Below are positions 17,633 to 25,345 of a DNA stretch of 64,000 bases, piece after piece. The notes under the pieces are model-generated. The model saw nothing but the letters and a program-made list of their open reading frames with translations, made no database searches and had not been told where the DNA came from. This DNA comes from Pelagimonas sp017744045 (GTDB lineage Bacteria; Pseudomonadota; Alphaproteobacteria; Rhodobacterales; Rhodobacteraceae). The stretch lies in the NCBI RefSeq assembly GCF_017744045.1, contig NZ_JAGHRD010000016.1; one strand, given 5' to 3'. The position numbers and the translations under genes are program-made. Each line of letters begins with the position of its first letter. The first letter of the stretch is position 1.

Positions 17633-17842
17633 ATGAACTTGCGGGACCGTGTAGCACAGAACATCCAGGAATTGAGACGCGCCCGCGGCCTCAGCCAGGA
17701 GGAGCTTGCTCATCGGGCCGACGTGAGCCGCGGCCATATGGGCAAGGTCGAGAACGCCAAGTTCGCGGCCTCCCTCGACCTTCTCGAACGCATCGCCAAG
17801 GCGCTCAATGTCGACCCCGAAGAACTCTTCGCGAAACGCTAG
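17633..17842 (+). CDS. Small XRE-family regulator
   Basis: A 69-residue single-domain Cro/C1-type DNA-binding protein. The helix-turn-helix is LSQEELAHRADVSRGHMGKV, followed by LDLLERIAKALNVDPEELF. No ligand domain. It stands upstream of the virB-type operon, so control of conjugation genes is plausible but unproven. No clear ribosome site precedes the ATG. Confidence 0.75.
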   Translation: MNLRDRVAQNIQELRRARGLSQEELAHRADVSRGHMGKVENAKFAASLDLLERIAKALNVDPEELFAKR

Positions 17843-17919
17843 TGCGCTTCCTGAGGCTTTGATCCCGTCACCCAACGCGAGAGACATAACGGCAAGAACG
17901 ATACGAGTGGCGCGGGTAC

Positions 17920-18120
17920 ATGGCGAAGAGAAAGACTGGCTGGCCCTTCCTGGAAGGGTTTATCATCGACGGAACGCAGGAAACCCATGTGTTCACCGAC
18001 TATCGCTGGGATGATGGAAGCGTGAGCCGCCGCCAATTCGTGGATCCTGACAGTTACGACCCTACGCTTGTCATAGTACGGCCAGTGTCACTCAAACTGT
18101 CGGACAGACAGCATCAGTAG
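17920..18120 (+). CDS. Small hypothetical protein
   Basis: A 66-residue open frame starting MAKRKTGWPFLEGFIIDGTQ. I do not recognise it. The composition is that of a soluble protein and there is no signal peptide. It ends seven bases into the end of the convergent gene. Support is limited to length, codon use and position between the XRE gene and the transfer region, so it may be spurious. Confidence 0.4.
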   Translation: MAKRKTGWPFLEGFIIDGTQETHVFTDYRWDDGSVSRRQFVDPDSYDPTLVIVRPVSLKLSDRQHQ

Positions 18121-18692
18121 GAAAACCACTCCGAGTGACCCATGTTGCCCTCGTAGTCGCCGAATTCGACCATGATGCTGCGGGAATAGAAGTGCCAAAG
18201 GCCGCCACCGCTCGGATAGGCGATCTCCTGTCCGCTTTCCGAGACGAATGTCGTGGGCCAGGGCGTGTGGGACCCGTAGACCCGCTGGATATAGCGGCAG
18301 GTCCGGTTCTCACGATCGCAGGAGCGGATCGACCAGTCCCACTGACGCGGCTCGTCACGCGGCTCGTAGGAGCGCCCGGTGAACCAGATCACATGGGTCC
18401 GGTTCAGCCATTCGTATTCGGGCAGGTTGGTGTCGAGCTCGCCCTCGCCGCCGGGCCCGCCCAGCTCGACCGGCACATGGGCAAAGGTGCATACCCCGAA
18501 GGGCGGCAGGCTCGGCCAGGGCGTGATGCGGCGGATCATCGTGCGATAGGCCCGCGCGCAGACAGCACTCGGGGGGAAACCACCCGCCATGCAGAGCATG
18601 ATGGCGCAGTCGATGTCATAGGCTTGCGCCTTCTCCGGGGCTCCGAAGCCTGCCAAACCCCCGATTATCGCCGCCATTACTTGTCGTCTCAT
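18114..18692 (-). CDS. Exported hypothetical protein next to the transfer operon
   Basis: A 192-residue protein with a signal peptide (MRRQVMAAIIGGLAGFG, cleavage after AQA). The mature N-terminus is Cys-rich (YDIDCAIMLCMAGGFPPSAV) and the rest is aromatic-rich, with further Cys residues (SIRSCDRENRTCRYIQ) that could form periplasmic disulfides. I do not recognise a named family. It is transcribed away from the virB-type operon and shares its upstream region, so a transfer-related role is likely. The ATG at 18692 is preferred over an upstream one because GCGGGAGAG lies just before it. Confidence 0.65.
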   Translation of the reverse strand: MRRQVMAAIIGGLAGFGAPEKAQAYDIDCAIMLCMAGGFPPSAVCARAYRTMIRRITPWPSLPPFGVCTFAHVPVELGGPGGEGELDTNLPEYEWLNRTHVIWFTGRSYEPRDEPRQWDWSIRSCDRENRTCRYIQRVYGSHTPWPTTFVSESGQEIAYPSGGGLWHFYSRSIMVEFGDYEGNMGHSEWFSY

Positions 18693-18725
18693 GCCACTCT
18701 CCCGCAAAAGTTGCGGCAACTATCG

Positions 18726-18771
18726 TGCAATATGTAGTTTTCTGCAATATGTCGTATTGACTCTATATAAC
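18726..18771. promoter_or_regulatory. Divergent promoter region with direct repeat TGCAATATGT
   Basis: TGCAATATGT occurs at 18726-18735 and 18743-18752. TATAAC at 18766-18771 is a possible -10 box for the rightward operon; the second repeat covers the position of its -35 box. The spacing of 17 bp between repeat starts suits an operator for a small dimeric regulator such as the nearby XRE protein. Confidence 0.4.
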
Positions 18772-18824
18772 TTTATGGCCTTAGTGTCGTGAAGTAGAAG
18801 GGCTCTCGTGGGGAGAGTCCGAAC

Positions 18825-19139
18825 ATGCCGATAGCGCGCAACCAGATCCTGATCACCATAGACGGTGTCAAAGACTTGTCCGAGAAGGGCATCGCGTTCC
18901 GCTGCCGGTATGAACTCGTGGGGTTCACGGACGATGGCAAGCCGCGCTACCAGTGCATCTACCTGCGCGAGGGCGAACCGGAAGCCATTCTGGTCTCAAC
19001 CCGGATCACCCCGCACGGTCCGGAGCCGCGGTATTTCAACATATGGCCAGGGCTCTTCAAACATCATCTCGAGTTCGGTGACGGGCGCGATCTGCGCTTT
19101 GGTCCTGATTACAGCATCACCCTCGAGGAGCGCGGCTGA
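18825..19139 (+). CDS. Conserved hypothetical protein, first gene of the transfer operon
   Basis: A 104-residue soluble protein (MPIARNQILITIDGVKDLSE) with no signal peptide or membrane segment. I do not recognise the fold. It opens the virB-type operon, and its 3' part overlaps the start of the transglycosylase gene in another frame, which suggests coupled translation. The ATG follows GGGGAGAGTCCGAAC. Confidence 0.6.
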   Translation: MPIARNQILITIDGVKDLSEKGIAFRCRYELVGFTDDGKPRYQCIYLREGEPEAILVSTRITPHGPEPRYFNIWPGLFKHHLEFGDGRDLRFGPDYSITLEERG

Positions 19140-19776
19140 CGTCATCGCCTTTGGCCGTGACGGGGCGGCCCGGACCTCGGGCTGGACCTTTCATGGCGCG
19201 CGGCCTGCGTGGGTGGGGCTGAGTGATAGCGCTGAGGCCGGGGTGGTTCTTGCCTCGCTGGATGCCACACCGCCGTCTGGCCGCGACGACATCCTCTCCC
19301 TGATCCGCACGACTGCTGACCGGCACCAGGGGAACCGTGCCCTGCGGCAGGTCGGCCTCGATGAGGACGACTGGCTGGTCCTTTTCCAAGCGCTGGTCGA
19401 GGCCGAAAGCAGCTACAATCCGACTGCCGTGAGCCCCAAGGGTGCCTACGGTCTTGGCCAGCTGATGCCAGACACGGCCCGCAGCCTCGGAGTCGATCCG
19501 CGCGATCCGTCCCAGAACCTCGATGGCGCCGCACGCTATCTGCTCGCGCAGATCGCCACGTTCAAGGACATCGATCTGGCGCTCGCGGCCTACAATGCCG
19601 GGCCGCATCGCGTGGTCGAATATTCCGGAATTCCACCCTTCGCCGAGACCCGCGACTACATCGCGCGCATCCACCGGATCCGGGCCCGACTCGCGGGCAC
19701 ATCCGTTTCCGCGCCGGACATCCGTGTCGCGACCCGCGTGCCAGCCCGCGCGCCAGTCCTCATCGATCTTCAGTAA
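19078..19776 (+). CDS. VirB1-like lytic transglycosylase
   Basis: Opens peptidoglycan so that the secretion channel can be built. The SLT domain shows the catalytic Glu in FQALVEAESSYNP, then KGAYGLGQLMPDTARSLGV and LALAAYNAGPHRV. The start is uncertain: a GTG at 19078 gives 232 residues with a short signal peptide (MTGAICALVLITASPSRSAA), which fits a periplasmic enzyme, whereas earlier starts read through another gene. The 3' part is followed by virB2. A second SLT gene lies further down the operon. Confidence 0.83.
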   Translation: MTGAICALVLITASPSRSAADVIAFGRDGAARTSGWTFHGARPAWVGLSDSAEAGVVLASLDATPPSGRDDILSLIRTTADRHQGNRALRQVGLDEDDWLVLFQALVEAESSYNPTAVSPKGAYGLGQLMPDTARSLGVDPRDPSQNLDGAARYLLAQIATFKDIDLALAAYNAGPHRVVEYSGIPPFAETRDYIARIHRIRARLAGTSVSAPDIRVATRVPARAPVLIDLQ

Positions 19777-19792
19777 AACAAGGGAACTTCGC

Positions 19793-20074
19793 ATGCTTCG
19801 ACATCGCCTCAGCCGCCTCTTGCCTGCCGCCACAACCCTGGCGGCTTTCGCAACGCCCGCCCTCGCGCAAGACTTGTCACCCATCCAGACCATGCTGGAA
19901 ACCGTCGAGGCCGCGCTGACCGGTCCGATCGGGATTGCGGTCGCCACGCTCGCGGTCATCGGCACCGGCTTCATGTGCATGATGGGGCGCCTCAACTGGG
20001 GCTGGTTTGCCTCGGTCATCATCGGGATCGTCCTGATTTTCTCGGCTGGCACCATCGTCGACGGCTTCTCGTGA
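19793..20074 (+). CDS. virB2: VirB2/TrbC-type pilin subunit
   Basis: Major pilin of the type IV secretion system, 93 residues. A long signal peptide ending ATPALAQ is followed by a short mature protein with two hydrophobic helices (GPIGIAVATLAVIGTGFMCM and WFASVIIGIVLIFSAGTIV) joined by GRLNWG, the usual VirB2 layout. The ATG follows CAAGGGAACTTCGC. A stem-loop lies between it and virB3. Confidence 0.88.
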   Translation: MLRHRLSRLLPAATTLAAFATPALAQDLSPIQTMLETVEAALTGPIGIAVATLAVIGTGFMCMMGRLNWGWFASVIIGIVLIFSAGTIVDGFS

Positions 20075-20098
20075 CATTCCGGCAAAATAGCGTCCTAC

Positions 20099-20146
20099 GA
20101 GGGACCCGAACGCGTTGTGCTTCGCAAACGCTGCCTCGGGTCCCTC
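20099..20146 (+). promoter_or_regulatory. Stem-loop between virB2 and virB3
   Basis: GAGGGACCCGA (20099-20109) and TCGGGTCCCTC (20136-20146) are exact reverse complements around a 26-base loop. A short outer pair ATTCCGG / CCGGAAT (20076 and 20171) brackets it. It may protect the pilin message or attenuate the downstream genes so that pilin is made in excess. Confidence 0.55.
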
Positions 20147-20185
20147 TCCGGACACACATTTCCTTCTAAGCCGGAATATCACCCT

Positions 20186-20464
20186 ATGGCAGAACGATCC
20201 CCCCTCTTTCTGGGCCTCGCCCGACCGCCCAAGTATCTGGGCCTCCCTGTCGGATACCTCGTGGTGCTGGCGACCGGGGTCGTTCTGCCGTTCATCTGGA
20301 CGAAGTCTATGGTCTTCTTCCTGATCGGTATCATCGCCTATCCGATCCTCTGGTTTGTCGCCGACCGCGAGCCGCATTTCTTCGAGGTCTTGCGCGTCTC
20401 CTACGGTTCGGTGCGCCCGACGAAGAACCGCACCCTGCATGGAGGGGACAGCTTTGGCGCTTGA
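20186..20464 (+). CDS. virB3: VirB3-like inner-membrane protein
   Basis: A 92-residue T4SS inner-membrane protein. PLFLGLARPPKYLGLPVGYL leads into two membrane helices, and the segment ending ADREPHFFEVL is typical of VirB3. It anchors the VirB4 ATPase and acts in pilus assembly. It overlaps the start of virB4 by up to 26 bases. Confidence 0.87.
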   Translation: MAERSPLFLGLARPPKYLGLPVGYLVVLATGVVLPFIWTKSMVFFLIGIIAYPILWFVADREPHFFEVLRVSYGSVRPTKNRTLHGGDSFGA

Positions 20465-22832
20465 TACGGGCACACTTTCCACTCACGGAACCGCTCTGCT
20501 TCAGGCTGGCGGCGGGGCGTTCGCGCGGGAGAGTTATCTCGCGGAACACCTGCCGTATTTTGCCCTTGCCGATGACGATGTCATGGTGCTCCGCGAGGGC
20601 GACCTCATGGCGAGCCTGCGCTTTGATGGCCTCAATCCGATGACCAGCGAAGACACCCGGCTCGATGCGCTCAAGCGCGCGGTTGCCGCCATCGTCGCTC
20701 AGACCGGCAATGCCTTCGGCTTCTACATCCACCGGATCTCCGTGCCGCAGGATCTCGGAATGCGCCCCATCGAGGGAGACAGCTTCGCCGCCGCGATCGA
20801 CGCGCGCTGGCAGGACCATGTGAAAGACCTGCGCCCGGCCAAGCGCCAACTCTATCTCAGCGTCATTCGGCGGCCTGATATCTCGGCGCGCATTCCGCTT
20901 CTGCGGGCGCTGGCCCGTAAGGCCTGGGTCAAGGACCGCGCGACGCGCCTGCAGGAGCTGAACGAGGTCATGGGCTTCTTCGAGGTGGCACTTGCCTCGG
21001 CCAATCCCGTGCGGCTGACCCGCAAGGGAGGCGAATGGCTGGGCTATCTCAACACGCTGAACGCGGGCAGCTTCTCCCCCATCGCCTTCGGGCAAAGCGC
21101 CTTGCCCCTCTCACATACCTTGAGCAATTGCCGCGCGACCTTTGACGGCGACGTCGTCACCCTGACCGATGCCGTGACCGGTCAGGTCAAATATGGCGCA
21201 CTTTTCTCGATGAAGACCTATCCGGCCCTCACCGACGTGACGCTCCTCGACGCGCTCGACCTGCCGCTCGACATCGTGCTGACGAATTCTTTCAGCCCGA
21301 TCCCGAACAACATCATGGCCGAACGCATCCAGCGCATCATCCGCCAAATGCAGGCCTCCGACGATGCCGCCGTCTCCCTGCGCGAACAACTGGGCCAGGC
21401 CGCAGACGACCAGGAAGCAGGCCGTATCGCCTTCGGCGACCATCACCTCTCCATCGCCGTCTATGTGCCTGACCGCGACACGCTTGAACGGGCAGCCGCC
21501 CAGATCAAGCGCGTCGGACAGGAAATCATGTCGGTGATCGTGCGCGAAAACATGGCGCTGAAAGCCACCTATTTCGCGCAATCCCCCGGCAATTTCGGCT
21601 ACCGCGCCCGCAAGACACCGATCTCCTCGATCAACTTTGCCGACTTCGCGGCCCTGCATGGCAGTGTCGAAGGGCGCGGCCCGGATCAGTCGCCCTGGGG
21701 CCAGACCATTTCGGTTCTGCCGACAGTCGGCACCTCTGGCTACCGCTTCAACTTCCACGAGGCGGGAAGCTCGGCCAAGGAACCGACCGTCGGACACACC
21801 CTCGTTCTGGGGCGCACCGGCACGGGCAAGACGCTCACCACCGCCTTCCTTGCGGCGCAGGCGCAGCGGGTCGGCGCGCGGCTCTTTTTCTTCGACAAGG
21901 ATCGCGGGCTCGAGATGGCCGTCCGCGCCCTTGGCGGGCGATACAATGAAATCCGTGCCGGTGTTCCCACGGGGCTGAACCCGCTCGCCACCGAGACCGA
22001 CGAGCGCGGCCGCGCCTGGCTCTCGGACTGGCTTGCGACACTTCTCACACGGAATGGCACACTTTCGGGCGAGCAATCTCGCCATATCCAGAGTGCCGTC
22101 GGGCAGAACGCCGATGCGGGCGTGGCGCTGCAGCGCTTCGCCAGTTTCGAGACGCTGTTCCAGTCGCTCGATGACGACGGCGAGTTGCAATCCCGCGTTG
22201 CCGAATGGGCCCCGGGCGGACGCTATGGCTGGGTCTTTGACGAGCCCGAGCGCGGCGCGGGCCTCAAACTCACGGGCGACATCGTCGGGTTTGACATGAC
22301 CGAAATCCTCGACATGACCACCGAGCGCATGGCGGTGCTCTCCTATATCTTCCGTCAGATCGAACGCGTGGTCGAAGACCGCCGACCCACCATCATCGTG
22401 CTCGACGAGGCCTGGAAGCTATTGGACGATCCCTACTTCGGGGCGCGGCTGGAAAACTGGCTGGTCACGCTTCGGAAGATGAACTGCGTCGTGATCATGA
22501 TGACGCAATATCCGAGCCAGTTGCGCGACAGCCGCGTGGGCAAGACCATCGTCGAGACGGTGCCGACCCAGATCCTCTTCCCGAACGATCGCGCCACGTT
22601 CTCCGATTACGACTTCCTGCGCGTGAACGCCAAAGAGGCGGCTCTTCTCGTCCAGCCTACCATCGGCCAGCGCATCGCGCTCGTTCGCTCGGCGGGCGAC
22701 AGCGTCTTCGTCGATGCCGACCTCTCCGCGCTCGGCACCCTCCTCCCCATCCTTGGCGGCGGCGCCACCGGAGAGGCCCGCGTACCCGCCGATTGGCGCG
22801 CCAATCCCAATTTCTGGAGAAATGTGCTATGA
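20439..22832 (+). CDS. virB4: VirB4-like T4SS ATPase
   Basis: ATPase that powers pilus building and substrate transfer. About 797 residues with a CagE/VirB4 N-terminal domain, Walker A GRTGTGKT near residue 460 and Walker B TIIVLDEAWK. The end follows the usual pattern (KEAALLVQPTIGQRIALVRS). The ATG at 20439 is used; a TTG at 20454 with GGAGGGG at good spacing is an equally good start. It overlaps virB3 at the front and the lipoprotein gene at the end (ATGA). Confidence 0.92.
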   Translation: MEGTALALDTGTLSTHGTALLQAGGGAFARESYLAEHLPYFALADDDVMVLREGDLMASLRFDGLNPMTSEDTRLDALKRAVAAIVAQTGNAFGFYIHRISVPQDLGMRPIEGDSFAAAIDARWQDHVKDLRPAKRQLYLSVIRRPDISARIPLLRALARKAWVKDRATRLQELNEVMGFFEVALASANPVRLTRKGGEWLGYLNTLNAGSFSPIAFGQSALPLSHTLSNCRATFDGDVVTLTDAVTGQVKYGALFSMKTYPALTDVTLLDALDLPLDIVLTNSFSPIPNNIMAERIQRIIRQMQASDDAAVSLREQLGQAADDQEAGRIAFGDHHLSIAVYVPDRDTLERAAAQIKRVGQEIMSVIVRENMALKATYFAQSPGNFGYRARKTPISSINFADFAALHGSVEGRGPDQSPWGQTISVLPTVGTSGYRFNFHEAGSSAKEPTVGHTLVLGRTGTGKTLTTAFLAAQAQRVGARLFFFDKDRGLEMAVRALGGRYNEIRAGVPTGLNPLATETDERGRAWLSDWLATLLTRNGTLSGEQSRHIQSAVGQNADAGVALQRFASFETLFQSLDDDGELQSRVAEWAPGGRYGWVFDEPERGAGLKLTGDIVGFDMTEILDMTTERMAVLSYIFRQIERVVEDRRPTIIVLDEAWKLLDDPYFGARLENWLVTLRKMNCVVIMMTQYPSQLRDSRVGKTIVETVPTQILFPNDRATFSDYDFLRVNAKEAALLVQPTIGQRIALVRSAGDSVFVDADLSALGTLLPILGGGATGEARVPADWRANPNFWRNVL

Positions 22833-23041
22833 GTTCGAAACCCCTCTTTATGCTTTGCGCCGCCGCAGCAGTCCTTCTCTCAGCTTGCGAGAAATACACC
22901 GAACAAACCTCGCCCTGCTTCGGTCGCAATGGCGAACCGCGGGTGACGCGCGCGGCCCTCTCTTTCTCGACCATGGGCGCACCGGTTAAGCAAGGAAGCA
23001 AACCCGACTGCAGCTTCGAGCTCCTGCCCCGTCCGGAATGA
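22829..23041 (+). CDS. VirB7-like T4SS lipoprotein
   Basis: A 70-residue lipoprotein. The lipobox LLSAC ends a short signal peptide, and the mature part carries two more Cys residues. Small lipoproteins of this kind (VirB7) bind VirB9 in the outer-membrane core. The position, between virB4 and the VirB5-type genes, differs from the classical order. It overlaps the virB4 stop (ATGA) and the next start. Confidence 0.7.
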   Translation: MSSKPLFMLCAAAAVLLSACEKYTEQTSPCFGRNGEPRVTRAALSFSTMGAPVKQGSKPDCSFELLPRPE

Positions 23042-24150
23042 GCCGCGCCGCGATCATATCCGCCGGGCTCTGCCTCGGCCTCAGTGCCCTGCCCGCGCAT
23101 GCCCAGGGCGTGCCGACGCAGGACAATTCCGCGATCGGCCGCGCGATCGCGCGGGTGACGGCGCTCGCAGAGGATCTGGGCGTCCAGCAGGACAAGGATC
23201 GGACGGAGTCCACTCTGGCGGACGTACAAGCCGACCAGCTGCGCGTCCTCGAGGAGATGACCGCCGCAATTACTGGTCCCGGCTTCGATATCCGCGCGCT
23301 CGAGGGCAATGCGGATTTCGGGGTGGCGGCGGTCTACCCGAACACCGATCCAAGCCCCATGAACAGCCGTCTCTTCGGCGAAGGCCGTGAGACCGTCGAG
23401 ATGATGATCGTCGAAGTTGCGGGCGAGTTCGCGAGTGCCCCCGGTGTGGCCCGCGCCGGTCTCTCGGCCACCCAGTGGCGCTGCCTCTTCCAGGCCCTGA
23501 TCAAGCAGGAGAGCCGCTTCAACGTCGCGGCACAAAGCCCGGTCGGCGCCTATGGTCTGACCCAGCTCATGCCCGGCACGGCCTCCGACCTCGGCGTTGA
23601 CCGCTATGACGTGAAGGACAACCTGCGCGGCGGCGCGCGCTATATCACGACCCAGCTCGATCGCTTCGGCAATATCCCCCATGCGCTCGCAGCCTATAAC
23701 GCGGGGCCGGGCCGGGTCATTGAATATGGCGGCGTGCCACCCTTTGCCGAGACGCAGGGCTACGTGCGCAATATCTCGAAGTTCTACAACGAATACCTCG
23801 CCGTGGTGGGCGGCGCCGACGCGCTCGGCACACTCTCGCCCTCGGACTTTGCGTTGGCCGAATATGCCAGCATCTCCGAGGCGGGCGTCTATTACGCCGC
23901 CGACAGTTTGGCCACCACCGAACAGGTGATCAATCGCCTGCGCGCGATCATCCTGCAGATCGATGCGCAGCCCAATGCCAAGGCGGCCTGGGAGCTCAAC
24001 ACCTACGCCAAGGCCGAGATCGGCCGCATCCTCAACCTTCGCGTCCGGCTGATGGCCGCCAACCAGCAGCGCGAGGCGGCCTATGCGCAGCACCTCGTCG
24101 CCGACCGGCTGGCCGAGCGCGACTTCATGCAGATGGGAGTTCCCGAATGA
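23038..24150 (+). CDS. Chimeric lytic transglycosylase with VirB5-like flanks
   Basis: A 370-residue exported protein. Signal peptide 1-22 ends PAHA. Residues 23-60 (QGVPTQDNSAIGRAIARVTA) resemble the start of the next gene's product. Residues about 148-230 are an SLT domain, with catalytic Glu158 in LIKQESRFN, PVGAYGLTQLMPGTASDLGV and LAAYNAGPGRV. Residues about 278-350 (KAAWELNTYAKAEIGRILNL) resemble the C-terminal helices of the VirB5-like neighbour. It therefore looks like an SLT domain inserted into a VirB5-type helical protein. It would combine cell-wall opening with a pilus-tip or periplasmic role; the combination is inferred by eye. Confidence 0.75.
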   Translation: MSRAAIISAGLCLGLSALPAHAQGVPTQDNSAIGRAIARVTALAEDLGVQQDKDRTESTLADVQADQLRVLEEMTAAITGPGFDIRALEGNADFGVAAVYPNTDPSPMNSRLFGEGRETVEMMIVEVAGEFASAPGVARAGLSATQWRCLFQALIKQESRFNVAAQSPVGAYGLTQLMPGTASDLGVDRYDVKDNLRGGARYITTQLDRFGNIPHALAAYNAGPGRVIEYGGVPPFAETQGYVRNISKFYNEYLAVVGGADALGTLSPSDFALAEYASISEAGVYYAADSLATTEQVINRLRAIILQIDAQPNAKAAWELNTYAKAEIGRILNLRVRLMAANQQREAAYAQHLVADRLAERDFMQMGVPE

Positions 24151-24914
24151 GACAGCTTCTCCTGACCGTAGCTGCGGTCACCACACTCGGGTTTGCCTCG
24201 CCCGCTGCTGCCCAAGGCGTGCCGACCTTCGATGGATCACAGCTTGGTCAGCTCGTGGCACAGCTCGAGCACATGGCCGAGGACCTGAATGTCCAGATGC
24301 AGCAGCTCGCCACCATGCGGCTGGAACTGGAGACCCAGTTGTCGCAACTGACGAACCTCGAGGCGCAGCTGACCTCCTTGATCGAAGGCAGTGGGCTGGG
24401 CGAGCTTTTTGCCACGGTCGAAGAATTCCGCGCGCTCCGCGGCAAGCTGGTTGCGCCCCTCAATACCGCACAGTCGCTGGCGAGTGGCGATTTTCTGAGC
24501 GGGTTCAATCCCGGCGCCGAGCTTTCGGCCTCGGTCGAGCGGGTGCTGTCTGGCAGCGGTTTCACCTCGGAGCGCCTGAGCACGCTCTCGGGCTCTGATC
24601 AACCCGCCGACAACCGCATCGCCGCTTCCGCCGGGGCCAGCGCCATGTTGTCGGTCGCGGCGCAGGAAAGCCACGAGGAGGCCGGTCAAAGCCTCGAACG
24701 GCTCGAGACCATGGTCGGGCTCATCGACGATCAGGACGGGCTGAAGGCCGCCGTCGATCTCAATACCCGCGTCACCGCCGAGCTCGGCATCATCCTGACC
24801 CAGATCTGGCGGCTGGAAGCGGCCCAGGGCGTCAGTGCCGGTCAACTCGGCGTTGTCGATGCCGCGACGCTGGCAGATGAGCGCAAGTTCCGCTCGATGG
24901 CGGTGGATCCATGA
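24147..24914 (+). CDS. virB5: VirB5-like T4SS protein
   Basis: Minor pilin or pilus-tip protein family, 255 residues. The signal peptide ends SPAAAQ; the mature start GVPTFDGSQLGQLVAQLEHM is followed by long coiled helices rich in Gln and Leu. The C-terminal segment DLNTRVTAELGIILTQIWRL is the family hallmark. It overlaps the upstream chimera (ATGA) and the next gene. Assignment rests on size, signal, helical pattern and position. Confidence 0.8.
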   Translation: MRQLLLTVAAVTTLGFASPAAAQGVPTFDGSQLGQLVAQLEHMAEDLNVQMQQLATMRLELETQLSQLTNLEAQLTSLIEGSGLGELFATVEEFRALRGKLVAPLNTAQSLASGDFLSGFNPGAELSASVERVLSGSGFTSERLSTLSGSDQPADNRIAASAGASAMLSVAAQESHEEAGQSLERLETMVGLIDDQDGLKAAVDLNTRVTAELGIILTQIWRLEAAQGVSAGQLGVVDAATLADERKFRSMAVDP

Positions 24915-25345
24915 GCAAGTCCAAACTCACCCCGAGCTGTTTCACCTTGATGGAAGCTGGCCTCCTCAGCCTTTCGCTTGCCCTGCCGGTCGGTCTCCTC
25001 GTCCTGCCCGACCCGGCCTTGGGTCAGGATCGTCCCTTCACCTCGATGGAAATCGCACGGGATGACGCCGATGCGTGCCGCGTCCCCAAACCCCCGGTGG
25101 ATCTCGCCGAGACCGCATACTTGCGCAATGGTTACCGCGCGATCCTGCGCATCCTGATCGCCGAAGAGGCACTGGCCACAGAGAACTGCACCTGCCTGCT
25201 GGACGACTTCACCTGGGACCAGGCACTCATCGCCCTGCCCCGGTTCCAGACCTCGGACAATCCACGCCTGCCCTTCAAGGTGCTCGATCTCTACGCGCAG
25301 GCCGACGCGTTCGAGGCGCAAGTTGCGGAGGCCTGTGTAAAGTAG
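24911..25345 (+). CDS. Exported hypothetical protein of the transfer operon
   Basis: A 144-residue protein with a hydrophobic N-terminal segment (LLSLSLALPVGLLVLPDPAL, then GQ) that looks like a signal peptide. The mature part has several Cys residues (DACRVPK, ENCTCLLDD, EACVK) that could form disulfides in the periplasm. I do not recognise a family. It overlaps virB5 by four bases and ends directly before virB6, so it is co-expressed with the secretion apparatus. A later ATG (MEAGLL) is a possible alternative start. Confidence 0.65.
   Translation: MSKSKLTPSCFTLMEAGLLSLSLALPVGLLVLPDPALGQDRPFTSMEIARDDADACRVPKPPVDLAETAYLRNGYRAILRILIAEEALATENCTCLLDDFTWDQALIALPRFQTSDNPRLPFKVLDLYAQADAFEAQVAEACVK

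Noticed and set aside
17332..17862. Full-length 176-residue protein starting at the IS3 orfA start
   Set aside because: Transposase similarity ends near 17525 and the rest is out of any known frame; the XRE gene overlaps it in another frame with clear motifs.
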